A stretch of DNA of 64,000 bases from Gremmenia infestans (GCA_032629725.1 JAFEVB010000020.1:580501-644500), one strand, 5' to 3'; positions 21,604 to 34,164 are shown, numbered from the stretch's first letter. Numbers and translations are program-made. The notes: generated from the sequence alone by a model not told the origin.

Positions 21604-24359
21604 TTAACGGTTGCGGTCTTCTTGTGGAGGCCGAGGACTTCGGGATGTAGAGCCGAAGCTAGTGGATAATATGCTCCGCCAGCTTGCGGTTCGGCCTGTT
21701 CTCTGCGGCCGTGTTGGTGTTGGGGAGACGATGCCTTGCTCCAGGTCCTCATTGTCTGTTAGGGTGGCGCCGATTGGCAAAGCGGATGATGATGAAGTGT
21801 TGATTGTTTCTGCAGCTTCGACTTGGATGGTGTCTTCGTCACTATCGTCGTGGTATGGTTCATATCGAGGGTTCGATGGCGAGCCTCGGGCGAGAGATCG
21901 AACGACATCGCCTTTGCATATTGGACAAGTTCGCCGTCGAGTCGTTAACCATGGTGTTCTAGCAATCGGGTTAGATAAGCCCATCAGATATTGAAGGACT
22001 ATACTTACATGCAATCCACGTGGAATTCATGGCCACAGGGTAGACTCATCACGCGACTGACCCCATCAACATATTCCTCAAGACACACTACACATTCCAC
22101 TTGCTTCCCCATATATTTCCTCCATTGACTCGGTTCACCACCGTGGGGCTTTTCGTGTTCTGGGGTTCGTGGACCGACTATAGGCACTTGCAATGGGTTT
22201 GAATTAACTCGAATTAAGTCCCCCGGCCCTGGTATTCCTGTTGTAGTTCTTGATCGAGGGCGTGGTCTTGTTGGAGGCGAAGGTTGAAGGAGCGGGGTAG
22301 TTGCTGACGAACTAGACGGTGAAGGCTGTCTAGGAGTCTGGGGACCAGGCGTGGCAATGGTCTGATATGTCCTTACCGGCAACCTCTCGACCACAGATTT
22401 TGGTGCTCGCCATCGCCGACGCCGTATCCTAGATCTCACAAGGAGAAGAGCGTAGACAACAGTCAAAGTCACCAGAGGACTGACAACCAAGACTAGTAAT
22501 GTGTCAAGGAAAGGACTCGCCCCACTCGTCGGAGTCAAGGTAACCCATAAGCCCTCAATGCCATCGTCTCCATCCTCATCTCCATCAGATATATCATCTC
22601 CTACGGCGGTTGCCGAACTGTGCGAGCCCGGCATTAATAATTCAATATCTTCTTCGTCGTCGCCAAATATGGTTGTCAAAAGACCCTTGGGCTTGCTTCC
22701 AGGTTCTTCAGGTGGCACTTTCTCCTTGGGTTTCTCCTCAGGGGACTTCTTGGTGTCGTACTCGCCACTTCCGGGAGTGATGCTGCCTCCTCTAAGAGGC
22801 CCTCCGATCTGTTTTTTGCCACTCTGCTTAGTTGGCTGAGGAGTCTCATTCTTGGGTCTGGTTGCATCAGATTTCCCACCAGCCTTGGCGGGAGGGGCTT
22901 TTACTCCGTTCTCCGCGTCTTTAGAACTCGAGGATCCGACCAAGTCTGGATCTCGCCAATCTTGCACTCCAATGACAAAATCGTCCCCAGAAGATGGCTT
23001 AGAGCCAGGTTTAGTCTTCTGACTTGACTTCTTTTCTACATCGACCTTCTGTGGCTTGGTTGAGATCTTCTTTGACCCCGCAGAATCGTCATCCTTCCAA
23101 TCATCAACAAGGACCCAATCCAATTGACCACTGCTTGGGGGGCGACTGCTCTCTGTCTCCGAGCTGCTTTTGCGAGTCCCCAAAAACAAAGACTTGAACC
23201 ATCCTCTACTCTCGGGAGCCTTGACTGCCACTTTCTCTTCCGTTTTTGCTGCCGGCTTCTTATTTGTATTCTTGGAGGAACCCCGAGCTGTCAAGCCTGT
23301 TGGTTTAACCGAGTCCGTCGTTGCAGTAAAAGTTGGGCCTGATTCTATCTTCTTCCCTGGCTTCTTGACGCGATCCGTATGTTGTACCTTCAACGTAGGT
23401 TTTCCATTCTCGTCTATCGAATCCTCGAGGAAGCTCCCAGGTCCAATTAGGGAAGATAGGAGATGTGCTGTCGTCCGGGACGTGAAGATGGAGGGGATCG
23501 TAACGTTCGAGGTGTCGCCTCTTGCATACATCTGTATTAAAGGCCCTCCTTTCCTATCGTCACCGACGATAAGGGCAATAGCTCCTCGTCGCTGTGCCCA
23601 CTTGACCTTTTCCAAGAATCCGCAGCCGCCACGGCTCAAGAGCACAACCTTTCCTGTGATCTCCGCCCCTTCTTGTATTGATTGTATATCTGCATGATGC
23701 CCGTTCGAGTCAATATGCTGTTTATCGGTCGTTTTCGTTACGGTCGAGCCTTGGAGAGGATGGTGGAGGTAATCGTCTGTTCCGTCGTTCACTGGAGGTT
23801 TGTTCTGGCTCTTTCCAATGTGAACTGAGCCTTCCGAATCTGCAGTTCGGCTATCTCTATTCTCTTCCTTTCCCCGCCCCCGCCTCTGGGCTTTTGATTT
23901 AGTAGTGACTGTCACAGATTCGCCAGCTGCTGACTTTCCACCATCAGGCGCCGCAGCACTAGATTTTTTAAAGCTCTCCGCCCAACCTGGAACATCGCTG
24001 CATCCTAGCTCTCCTTCTGCACCAGCTGCAACAGGGCCCTGTCTTATGCTATCGTCTCCAAACCCACTGCCTATCCAAACCTGGCCTTTGAGGCCAACCG
24101 TAGGCAGCGAAGGTCCAAATGTTGCAGGCCGCGCTAGAAATGCCGTAGAATTCTCGTGTGTCAAGGTTATGATTGCATTGGGAGGGAAGAGAGAAAAGGG
24201 TGCTCGGAAGGAAAATAGTGTCCGTATGCCGGCTTTTGGCGTCACTGTAGAGGAATTGACGGTCGTCTGCGGCTGATGAGAGGATCGTAGAGAGAGGAAT
24301 GTTAGGAAAACCGCTGTCGCGATAAAGGCGGCTCCTATAATGACTCTTGGAGGTCGCAT
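21604..24359 (-). CDS. PA-TM-RING E3 ubiquitin ligase (protease-associated domain, RING-H2)
   Basis: Exons 22009-24359 and 21604-21958 with a 50-nt intron encode 901 residues. The frame extends upstream, but the first ATG is at 24357-24359 (MRPPRVIIGAAFIATAVFLT), a signal anchor. A split protease-associated domain follows: LTHENSTAFLARPATFGPSL near residue 60, and ITGKVVLLSRGGCGFLEKVK with WAQRRGAIALIVGDD near 235-275, ending IPSIFTS. A long Lys/Ser/Pro-rich disordered stretch leads to a membrane span at about 617-641 (LDTLLVLVVSPLVTLTVVYA). The RING-H2 lies at about 756-800: CVVCLEEY, then LPCGHEFHVDC, then CPICKGD, all eight ligands present. The intron falls inside the RING. The layout matches RNF13/GRAIL-like endosomal or vacuolar-membrane ligases with lumenal PA and cytosolic RING. 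Confidence 0.88.
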
Positions 24360-25456
24360 GATGTATATGTTCAGACTTGAAATTGCCGCACCAGGCACCT
24401 AACCAGCTCTGCAGCTGCGAAGAGGAAGAAGGACTCGCATCCGCTGTGGAGATATAGACGCCTTCTAGAATTACGAGGCGTGCACGACGGTGGGCAGGCG
24501 ATGATTGTTCGATAGGGAGAGGTCGAGAAGTTGAGAGATCAGGTCGTTGCGAAGCTGGGCTGGGATATTGCGGCGTGGTTCTGAAGCGGGACGAATGTCG
24601 AGTGATCAGCAGGGGGTTGTGGTGGTGGTGGTGGATTCTCCAATGTGGCTGTGACAGCACATCCAGTCCAGCTTGATTTTGCGTTTGCGTGGCGTGGGGT
24701 GTGACTGCAGGGCTATCAGGTCATATTTTCCAAAAGCAAAACCAGACCTAGAGCAGCAGCAGATAGACCAATAGTCTCAAGTGTAGAAGTGTAGATATAT
24801 AATCGTCTCGTGCGTATCGTTATCCGTGAATCATGCTGAGTGCCGCCCACCACCCGCTCTGGTTTCGCGCTAAAAAGCTTGTTTTACTCACGTGATTGTT
24901 TCTATATTAGGATGCGTTACCTCGTCATAATACGGAGTTCTTTCTTGTCTTGGTTGCATCTACACTTTTTATTATTCTCAAAATAGGAACTGACTTATTT
25001 ATGCTTTACTAAAAGAAATATCAGGTGTAAAGTTCTGTTCTAATTGTAATTTACCCCCCAGACCTATAAATCTGGAGGTTTTGGCTTGTTCAAGCGCGTC
25101 ACCACTTTTTTGTGCTTCCTCTAGTTGCGAGCTAATCCTCTGCGCTGAAAATCGGCAGGATTAGAACAATGCCTAGTCCTGTGGTGTTTTTCTATCGCCC
25201 ACAGTCTTTCATATCATGCTTCTGGAGATAGGGTCATCTAATTATCTCACCTTTGAAATCATTGCTTCAACTTCCGCTTCAACTGTTTTCTAATATTGAC
25301 GAACGTCTGGTTGTTGCCTCGCTTGACATATCAACAGCTAGGGCTTTGATCGGCTGAGGTCTTAAAGCAATGAAGGCTCACGTTTAGCCCAAGAAACCCT
25401 TCAAAACATTTCATTCGTCATTCTTCTGTGTCGCAAAGCCCATTTCTCTCCGGCAT
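24360..25456. other. Intergenic, no supported gene
   Basis: Presumed 5' UTR and promoter of the RING gene and 3' flank of the RNase H gene. A small hairpin (CCAGA...TCTGG, about 25060-25077) is present. No coding or RNA gene can be supported. Confidence 0.5.
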
Positions 25457-26554
25457 TCACACAATGCTTCCCTTTGCAAGTATGTCTGCCTCCTTGTTCT
25501 CCTCCCTGGATACGAGGTAATAAACGACCTGCACCCCGACCAGGCTTAGCCTCTGGACTTCGCTATCTAATCGCAAGAACCCCTTAGAATTCTCCACGGC
25601 TTTCCCAGCCTTGTTGACCAGAACGCCTTCCTTATTCTCTTTCCATGCTGAGAAGTGGGAGCACATGCTTTCAACAATGTAACCTGGGTGTCAAGAAATT
25701 AGTATTAGATAGCCTGGGATGATTACGGTTGGAGAGTACATACTCGAGTCAGTAACAACTATAAGTCTTAACCGCAGGACATCCGATACGGCACGAGGGT
25801 CGTGACCGCCTTCCGCGTTTGTGACCATGATATGACGGGCCTGTAGAACCTGGAACCGAACTGTCTGCAAAGCACGAGCGACGGCAGCTAGTTCGGCTTT
25901 CTGGCTTGTATGGACTCCCGATTCCGAAAGGCGCTCTGAGAAGTTGAACTTGGAGCCGGGACCGAAGAAAACACCTAAACCACCCCGCGCATTTGAAGCG
26001 CCGTTACCAGAGCAAGCCCCATCGGTAAAGACAAGAAGCGATCGATTTGTACCGGCGTAAATGTGAGAGTAGGTGTGATGGGATGGGTGACTTCTGGCTG
26101 CTGCTTCTCCTTCCTCTCCAACCAACCACGTGAGCTGGCAAGTTGGACAATAGTAGGTCAAGATGCTTGAAAGCGGCAATGGCTTTGGGGGCTTCTTGTA
26201 ATTCATCTCAATTCCGAGTGTATTTGCTGGCCCGAGAATTTGTTCGTCCCATTGTGGGGTAAATCTCGCCATGCTCCCCGCCAACACGAATACACGACCA
26301 TCATTATCATCTTCTTCTTCTTCTTCATCCTCATTTTCGTTCACGGCTCTAAAGCCTTGGCTACCATCTTGATCATCGATTTCGTAGGATTCGTCTTCAT
26401 CAGATTCGTCTTCGTCAGATTCGTCTTCATCAGATTCGCCAAACGTGAAATCGACACAGCAGATTCCGCATACTCTTAGATGATGATCGAAGCAGACTAT
26501 CTTGCCGTTTGGCAAGTAGTCGATCAGCTCCTTGGGCGGTTGCGGAAGATACAT
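25457..26554 (-). CDS. RNase H-like domain protein with acidic N-terminal region
   Basis: Exons 25744-26554 and 25457-25683 with a 60-nt intron (GTATGT...CCCAG) give 345 residues. The frame is open further upstream, but the first ATG is at 26552-26554 (MYLPQPPKELIDYLPNG). Residues 20-33 (VCFDHHLRVCGICC) and 136-139 (CPTC) are possible metal ligands typical of this fungal group. The RNase H fold starts at LLVFTDGACSGNG (Asp178), then HTSQKAELAA (Glu221), IVVTDSSYIVE (Asp269) and REENKEADILAKG (Asp337). The DEDD set is therefore complete and cleavage of RNA in RNA-DNA hybrids is expected. Residues 40-60 are an Asp/Glu/Ser repeat. It lacks reverse-transcriptase context, so it reads as a cellular gene. 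Confidence 0.85.
26388..26432 (-). repeat. Three-copy 15-bp in-frame tandem repeat in the RNase H gene
   Basis: Three tandem copies of GATTCGTCTTC[A/G]TCA on the plus strand encode the repeated DESDE run of the acidic linker. Repeat number is likely to vary between strains. Confidence 0.85.
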
Positions 26555-28029
26555 CTTGACATGGGTCAGGTCTACTAAGAAGCTTCGATGGCTATGCGGA
26601 TCAAGAGTACAAGTTAGAAATGGATATAGCCTCAAACTAGGGCTTACTTTAATTAAGCGTGTACTGTATTCGTATTCACACTTTCTTAGTATGTCACGTG
26701 GTGCGCCACGTGATAAGATGTCTTAAAAGTCCCCTACTGCTGGAAATGTGGAAACGACGGGCGAGAATCAACTGACAGTAATACCCAAGGAAGAACCAAG
26801 TAAGTTTAGTAAAGGTGTATGGAGATAGGACTGCGGCGTTCATCATAGACGAATATACGGATGCACCCCACCACTCTTCCTTCTCCCAAACCAGTTTTGC
26901 TTTCTTTGCGTAGTGCTTATTAAATGATAGCATGAGCTAGGCTCTAGTCTACTATACTAGCGCTTCTAGCTTATCTATACTAAAAGAGATATAATTTCTA
27001 GCGCCTATTTTCTTGATTCAATAAACATATACAAAGGTGGCCTAACCTTGAAACTTAGATATGTGGATATAGTAGTGGATCTTCCCCGGGTCGTTCGGGT
27101 TGCACTTGCACTATGTGAGAACGCGGGACCATGGGCTATTTAGAGACGACCAGCATACCCATATTACTTGGACTGTGAATTAAAATTCTTGACTTGGCAT
27201 TAAGATGCCTGTCAATAGATAGGGCACCCGTCCTAGCTAAACACCACGACAAAGATGTTCGCATATTTCCTCCTGGAGGCAAGAAAGCCTCAACCACAGC
27301 CGCTGGCTCGTTAGTGTATATTTGATATTTAGAAGTTACTCGTATTTTTAATTTCTATGTCTTTGAAACTTCGTAGACTTACATACGTTATAATAGTCTG
27401 AAACAAACTCAAAGTCACTTAGTAAAGAATCAAGCCGTAATGAACGTGTTCGCCATGATAGCTTCGTCTGAATCGTCTCTCCTTAGGGTATCTTCAGCGA
27501 TACCCAGGCCCAGGGCCTTAAACTTAACCCGCTAAATCGTCGCTTGAATTTAGCGTGCGAGCCCTCGGTAACCTCCCCCTTCTCCCTGCTTCATGCATAT
27601 TTATTCTCATTCTCCTCCTTGCTCTAATATTGTGTACCATTTCTCTTCGCCAGCAAAGAATCTTCGATGCATACTGTTTCTCTCCAGCTTTTTTGTAGAT
27701 GAGGCATAGCATATCATGGCCAATACCCCCACCACCTTTAAGGTTGACCGACGACGAGGTTGACTTATACTAAGGCAAATGGCCTCAGATTTGCCTAAGA
27801 TTGTGGCGCTGTCAACAGTTTTTCATTGCGAAGATGAGCCACATTTGGGTCACCTGCGTCTTTCAGCAATTAACCAACCAACTGACAATCCTGTCAACAA
27901 CGCTAAGTAAGCTAGGGAAGGAGCAAGGCTGAGGCAAACCCCATCTCATCTCGTCTTCATCGCAATTTCTCCAGCATTCGCATCAGAGAAACAACTATTT
28001 CATAGTCCGTGTCACCCGCAAAGACACAA
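26555..28029. other. Intergenic; contains paired CACGTG palindrome and small hairpins
   Basis: Promoter side of the RNase H gene and upstream flank of the NACHT pseudogene. The part 26935-27010 has a TA-rich, CTAG-rich texture like the transposon half and may be an old degraded fragment. Perfect short stems occur at 27487-27504 (GGTATC/GATACC) and 27530-27555 (CGCTAAAT/ATTTAGCG). No coding gene is supported. Confidence 0.5.
26695..26712. promoter_or_regulatory. Paired CACGTG E-box inverted repeat
   Basis: CACGTGG and CCACGTG (7-bp arms, 4-bp centre TGCG) form an inverted repeat 141-158 bp upstream of the RNase H gene start. CACGTG is the core site of fungal bHLH factors such as Cbf1/Pho4 types. 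Function is inferred only from the motif and position. Confidence 0.45.
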
Positions 28030-31000
28030 ATGGATCCAGTATCGGCAGTTGGGTTTGCAGCATCTATCATAACTTTCATTGATTTCTCCTCAACCCTAGT
28101 GCGGGGCGCCTACGAAGTCTACAACTCAGCCTCAGGCGTGACCACTGAAAAAGCGCACCTCAGTACAATTTTGAGCGACCTCCAAGAAGTCACAGAGGGC
28201 CAAGTCAGTGGTAAACACGGCAAACAGCTGTCAGAGCTGGCTAAGAACTGTCTCGAGCTTTCCCGCGACCTCACGAAGATCCTCGACAAGCTTCGGTGAA
28301 AGAGAAAGATTCGAAATGGCAGGCTGTGAAAGTAACTTGGGCGAGCATGAGAAAAGAAAAGGCCGTCGCTTCGATCGAGAAGCGACTTACAGAGTATCGC
28401 GCAGAGATCATTGTTTGCCTGAATGTTATGTTATTGTGAGTTCTGATTTTCCTCTTTCGTCTACGTATTATCCAAGGCCCGCCACTCGAATAATTTATGT
28501 TAACATTTGGCATAGCAGTCAACAGTCGACAGTCAAGGTCAAACTTGATGAAATCCACGAAGAATGTATGAATCTATCCAGCGCAAACGCAAATCGTGTG
28601 ACTGAAGTGCACGAAGATCTTGCGCGACTGATCGCACAGCTGCGAGACACGAAAAATACCTCAGCAGAGTCAAAACTACAGCCTAGTACCAAAAACACTC
28701 AGCTTGTGACCGAGATCGGTATCTCCCTGTCTAAGCTGATTGTAATGGCGAATAATATGACGCGCCAAAATATTATTCTAAAAAAGCTTTATTTTGAGAC
28801 CATGCACCAGCGAGAGGACTCCGTGGAAGATCACAGGCTGGTTCCTTTCGCTGGATGTTGGGACTTGGAAAGGGAAAAGATTCTGTAGAACTGAATTCGG
28901 AAGCTCTTCGTCGAGTAGACCCATTCAACTCTAGTGGAAGCCTAAGTAGTACGGGGACGGAAGATGAGAGTAATTATGCACCTCCGGACATCAAGCAGAT
29001 TGTCCGAGATTCGGCGGTTATGACAGGTCATCGAGGAGATAGTTTGATCAACGGTACAGATGATTTGAGTAGCCAGAATGAATAAGTCGAACGGCGCCGC
29101 CAGAAATCGGAGTCGTCCATGTCCTTTCTCAGAAATGACCATGGCGTGTATTTCATTTGTGGCAAAGCTGGCTCTGGGAAATCTACACTTTCGAAATTCC
29201 TCGCTCAGCATGAGCGAGTACGAGAAGAACTTGAAACCTGGGCAGCGACGAAGAAACTGGTCTTCATTTCGACATTCTTCCGGAATTCGGGCGACACGAT
29301 GCAAATGTCTCTTGAGGGCTTTTACCGGTCGGTTCTGTTCAAAACTCTCATAGACTGCCCATATCTACTCCAGTATATATTCCCAGATCTAAGCGAGCGT
29401 CATCACCACAGCCAAAGCCCCCCTGGTCTAATGGACACCTCGTTCCGAATTTCGGAGCTCGGGTTAGCCTTCCAAAGTTTGACCAAAGCAAGATCACTTC
29501 CAAACAACTACCGATTCTGTTTCTTTATTGACGGCCTTGATGAATATGCAGGCGACAGCCTTGACCATCTAGCTCTTGCCAAAAGCCTGAAAGAAATAGC
29601 TGAATGCGATAATTTCAAGGTCGTGTGTTCTGCTCGGCCGCACGCGGAATTCTTGGATACCTTCAAGTACAATAGGGGGCCAATGTTCCTTCACGAATTA
29701 ACTCAAAATGATGTGTACCAATTTGCTCGTAGGAATCTCTTGTCAATCATCAGGGATAAAGACCTGGACGGCGACTTAGAGGAATACTTACGATTCGCGA
29801 ACCGCATAGTCGAGATGGCAGATGGCGTCTTCCTGTGGGCGCGCCTAGTCGTGTGGTCACTGGTCAGCGGCATAGCGCATTCAGACTCTCTAAAAGATTT
29901 ACAAGAAAGACTCGAAAGTGCACCCAAGGATCTGCATGGTCTATTTCGAAAAATGCTCGAAGGTGTTGACCCGGCCGTCCGAAAGCGTTCTGATAAATTG
30001 CTCCTTGTTGCCATTCATAACCCTTTCTCATGCCCATTAAACACTCTCGCATACTCTTGGCTCAACGATCTCGAAGATCCAGAATTTCCCCTCAACCACC
30101 CTTTCGAAGGTTACTGCGCAGAGGAAATAACTAAGCGCGTACAAATCGTGCGAGAGCAACTTGATATTCTGGCTAAAGGGTTGCTAGAGATCCGAAGAGT
30201 TCCGAGAAATGTCCCAGGCCATGCGTCACAGTATTTTGAGAACTGGGTAGAATTCTTGCACCGAAGTGTCAAAGACTATCTGGAACATGAATCGGACTAC
30301 AACAGCTCTTCGGTCCGACAATCCGAAAGGAGCAAGTTTGAGACTTACTGGCGTTTGCGACTCGCAGAAGCTAAGTTTTCGAGAAGTATGGACCATTATG
30401 ACGAGCAAGAGGGGTTTTCTCTACATATATTCCCCATGTATCATACAATGTTTCGTGATTTAGTGAGGTCCAACAAGCCTTTGCCGCTGAAATATTTTAA
30501 TGAATAGGAACGAGTAATGGATAGTTTTGGACACCTTCTCTTCTCGCAGATGAGAACAGATCAAGTGGTTTCTTGTTCAAAGCTTTGGGCTGCGTATGCA
30601 AATATATGGGACGCTTCGTATAGTCGCTTATATAGTACTAGCAGAAACAACACTTCGGATCTTCATATGGCGTCTAGCTACCAGATCAGAAACGCAATTA
30701 AGCTTTTCAATCAATGGGATGATCTACGGAAGGCAGACACTGAAGAGATCAACATTCTTCTTACTGCATCAACCTCCTCGTTCGACCCCGATCTTGTTGA
30801 GCTCCTACTTGATGGTGGCTCTTCCCCAAATGAACTAGTCGAAGTCACAGTTGCATGGAAAACAACCAAGTTAGGAAAGACTGAATCTATGAAAGAAACT
30901 ATGAAAGCACCAGCTTGGGCAGTCTTTCTTCGAACGATGGCTATTTTTTACGTTGAGTCATTACGATCAACCGGAACTACTGGCTCTCAAAAGACTTTGC

Positions 31001-31410
31001 AAAAGTTGCCCTTGATTCTCGAGCTGTAATTGAGATTTGGTTTTGACAGAGACGTCTATTTTATAGGCTTCCGCACGCAAGAGCAGGTATCTGTTATTAA
31101 AGATTATGGCGCATACCTACCAGAAGACATATATTTCCGCTTCGAACTCTACCAATTCGTACAGGTTTATCAACCCGAAAATATCGATTCTCTTCGGAAG
31201 CTTCTCGTTGGCAATATCGGACATCAAGCTTGGAATAAAACAGCTGGCTTGTTAGCAGGTTTAACGCCGTGGATATCACCCGCAACAGATAAAAGAACAA
31301 AATACAGATGTGCGAGTTTAGATGAGCTATGTCAAAAAGGGTGGACAGTATATGGGGTTGTTTCGAAAGATTATCAGCTGCTCGGAAATTTCAAGTTTAG
31401 GAGGTACTAG
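28030..31410 (+). pseudogene. NACHT-domain STAND (NLR-like) protein, broken by two frameshifts and three nonsense codons
   Basis: The start MDPVSAVGFAASIITFIDFS resembles the fungal N-terminal STAND domain. The frame stops at 28297-28299, but coding continues one base off (VKEKDSKWQAVKVTWASMRK). A normal 80-nt intron follows (28436-28515), then KVKLDEIHEECMNLSSANAN. A second one-base slip occurs near 28835-28837, leading to GSFRWMLGLGKGKDSVELN. From there one frame runs to 31410 except for TAA 29083-29085, TAG 30505-30507 and TAA 31027-31029. The NACHT core has Walker A GKAGSGKST (about 29160) and Walker B FCFFIDGLDEY (about 29517-29549), then a helical tail with FLHRSVKDYLE. Such proteins act in heterokaryon incompatibility or non-self recognition. 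This copy cannot make a full protein unless sequence errors are involved. Confidence 0.8.
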
Positions 31411-32230
31411 AACGAAGGTGAAGAAGATACTAATTGCAGTCACATAGTCAATGGCAGTGTCGCATATACTTAAGCAGCATAGTATATTTCTTGCCGATAT
31501 AAGTTTAGACCTTGGAGGTATTTACTTTTTAGCGATTAGAGTTGCTACCGATGCGAAGATATTTAACAATTGTGCTAGGAAACCTACGAGATATAGATAG
31601 TAAGAACTTAAAGTTACCTAGTCTCGGAGTTTGCTTTTACTAAAACACTTAAAGTCTAGAATATACCTCGTAAAACGAAGACTTAAATTGCTGTTTTCAT
31701 ATCCAGGCGTTGAAAGGAAGGGGATTATAAGCCTTCTCAAGGCCTCTAGAGATATCTCCATCTGCTCGTTATAGGCTTATAGCTCTGCCTTTGTTTTTTC
31801 AATTGCTATATCTGCTATATATGATGCATATAAATAGGAATTTTGATATAGAAGTAGTAGCATATTCGCCCCTTATTTACGCGAGGGAACTTATTTGTTA
31901 TATGGGACAAGACTTGGAAATTATTCTTGAAAATTATAAGACTCTAAAAATACTAAATAGATAGAGTAGGAAACAAGGAAAGTTCCATATCTTAGTTTGA
32001 AGCAAAAGATATAAATAAAGCAATAAGGTTCAGATAATAAGCTAACTAACAACTTGCATAGAACAATTAGTAAGACTATACGGAGTCACGGACTTTTGCT
32101 TACAAGGCTGCAAGGAGTTATTAAGGGAAAGTTCTTGAGATCTATATTAATACAGAAGTAACAATCTATTATAAACTTCTAAGAGCGCATAGTTTGTTTA
32201 TAAGTAGTTCCCTATTTATTCGGATATGTA
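31411..32230. other. AT-rich transition zone, no supported gene
   Basis: Between the NACHT pseudogene and the Fot1-like terminus. Composition changes here from gene-like to TA-rich. I find no terminal repeat, coding block or RNA gene; it may be old degraded repeat DNA. Confidence 0.5.
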
Positions 32231-32237
32231 AGTCCCC

Positions 32238-32283
32238 CCCCCCTATTCTGGCCACCTCTCTATTTCGGCCACCTCGCTTAGCT
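32238..32283 (+). repeat. Left terminal inverted repeat of Fot1-like element F
   Basis: Pairs with 53587-53632 over 46 bp with only C/T transition mismatches. It contains a doubled word GGCCACCTC (32250-32258 and 32268-32276), a likely transposase-binding repeat. Confidence 0.85.
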
Positions 32284-32616
32284 CACCGCCACTTAGAGAC
32301 CTCCTACTTTAGATTCTAATAACTTAAGAACAAATCTATAGATTATTTTTAAATTCTATACACCTCTTTTTTATATAATAAAGCGTTTATATACTAAGTA
32401 CGATATTATATAAGCACTAGATGCTATTACAAATAACGTTTCCGTGCGACGCGCTAGTCTAGATTAGGGGGTTCTAAGGGCTACACTCTAAGACCAACTA
32501 TATAGTCGCAAATCCTATTAGCAAGCTGTAATACCTTAGTAAAAGCTTTTATTAGTTTAAGAAAAGCGTTTAATAAACTAGGTTCTAGTATAGGAAAGCT
32601 TAGGATTAAGCTCTAC

Positions 32617-33048
32617 TATTACGAACGTAATATATAACTAAGGGACCTTAGGCTTAATATCTAGCTCTAAACGTAGGAGAACTCTTAGTAGAAACAGGTT
32701 TTTCTTATATAAGCAAAAGACGTTTTTCTAGTATATTAGTTATATAATAGACTAAGAAGGACCGTAGGGATCCTTACGGCCCGTTAGGATCTATTAGGAT
32801 CTAAAAGCATAAAGGTTCTATATAAGGCTAGGTTATTACCTATTAGATAGAAGCTTTATACTTAACTTAAATAGTATTTCTTAATATATGCTTATTATTT
32901 TATACTTTATAATAAGCTATACTTTTAAGTATAGCAACTAGTAATCTATTAATAGATACTAATATTAACCTAATAATAACCTAGGTCTAAGAACCTACTT
33001 AAGTTATAAGACTTACCCTAGTACTATATAAGCTAGGCGATCATTATA
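32617..33048 (+). repeat. 5' LTR of element B (432 bp)
   Basis: Same length and middle sequence as 45200-45631, including the segment around GGGATCCTTACGGCC that the 482-bp LTRs of A and D lack. Its terminal TG and CA are mutated to TA. Confidence 0.85.
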
Positions 33049-34164
33049 TTTTAAGCACTAGTCTCTCTATTAACGGAATAATATTATCTATAGGATCTAC
33101 TAAAGAGAAGAATATTCTAACCCTAATAATAACTCTAGCCTCTACGCTAGCACTAGCCTAAACTTTTATGGTATAGAAATAAACTATAATTATTAAAATA
33201 CCTAATATATTCTATAGGGATAAAAGCAAGTTAGATAACTTCCTAACTTTAATAGATATCTATATCCTATTTAACTAATACTTATTTGAAACTAAGATAG
33301 TAAAGGTTATCTATATAATTAGTTACTTTTAGAGTATAGCTTTTAACTAGGTTAAGACCTATATTAACGATTTTATAGTAAATAAAACCAGTTAGAAGCA
33401 AGTTATAACTAGAGCAAAGACCTTAACCTAGGCTATATTTATAAGTTATAAGGCATTTAAGAAAAGCATCCGATAAGTTTTTAGCGACCTTAAATAGTAA
33501 AGTATAGCTAAATAGGAGCTATAATAACTAAAGCAGAATAAGTTAGCCTCTAAGTATATAGCTAGGTTCTAGTAGTATTTAGACATAGCAGAATAGAGCG
33601 ACCGCGCTCTAACTAGCTAGTACTATATAGAACTAAAGGACTTTATTAAAGATAAGCTAACTAAGATAAACTAACTAAATAGTTTTGCTAAAATAATTAA
33701 GAAAGCGGTTAAGATTAATAACCGATTCTTTAAGAGGTCCTTTAAATAGAAAAGGACCTATAACTTTAGTAAATAGTTAAGAAAGATAGGATTAATAGGA
33801 AAGAAAAACTAGAGGGACCTAATAGAAATTAATGCCGCTTACTAGAAACTAAACCTACTTTCTAAGGAGAAATAGGATAAACGATACTAAAAGGGACTCT
33901 GTTTTAAGTATAGATTGCCTAGATACTTAGTATTCTTTTATAAGCAGAAAAAAAAGAAAAGACCTTAGAAGAAATAAAATATAAGCGCAGCTATATAAAC
34001 CTTAGGTATAGTATTACGACCTAACCTTAAGAGATAGAAGTATAGCATATAACTATCTAAATATAAAAGCTAAGAAATAAACGCAGAAGAAAAAGCAAGC
34101 CTATCTTAGGATCCTATAAACTAGCTACCTAATATAGATAAAAAATGGATTATAGCTAGTAATA
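33049..34164 (+). pseudogene. Element B gag remnant
   Basis: Aligns base for base with the gag region of element D (59210-60325). It includes the MFYGD-like start of capsid homology near 33220 and a degraded CCHC zinc knuckle near 33898-33945. Many CAA/CAG/TGG codons now read as stops. Interrupted at 34164 by element A. Confidence 0.75.

Noticed and set aside
23170..24660. Long plus-strand frames and a 203-codon minus-strand frame near the RING gene start
   Set aside because: They overlap the well-supported PA-TM-RING coding sequence or its leader in other frames and show no family pattern.
27487..27555. Small perfect hairpins as RNA gene or terminator
   Set aside because: Stems of 6 and 8 bp without further structure or coding context; chance is sufficient.
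29055..29087. A short intron removing the TAA at 29083 in the NACHT gene
   Set aside because: A frame-neutral GT...AG pair exists, but it would be only about 33 nt, below the size of any intron in this window.
28271..30014. Minus-strand frames inside the NACHT gene region
   Set aside because: Shadows of the NACHT coding strand, which carries Walker A and B motifs.
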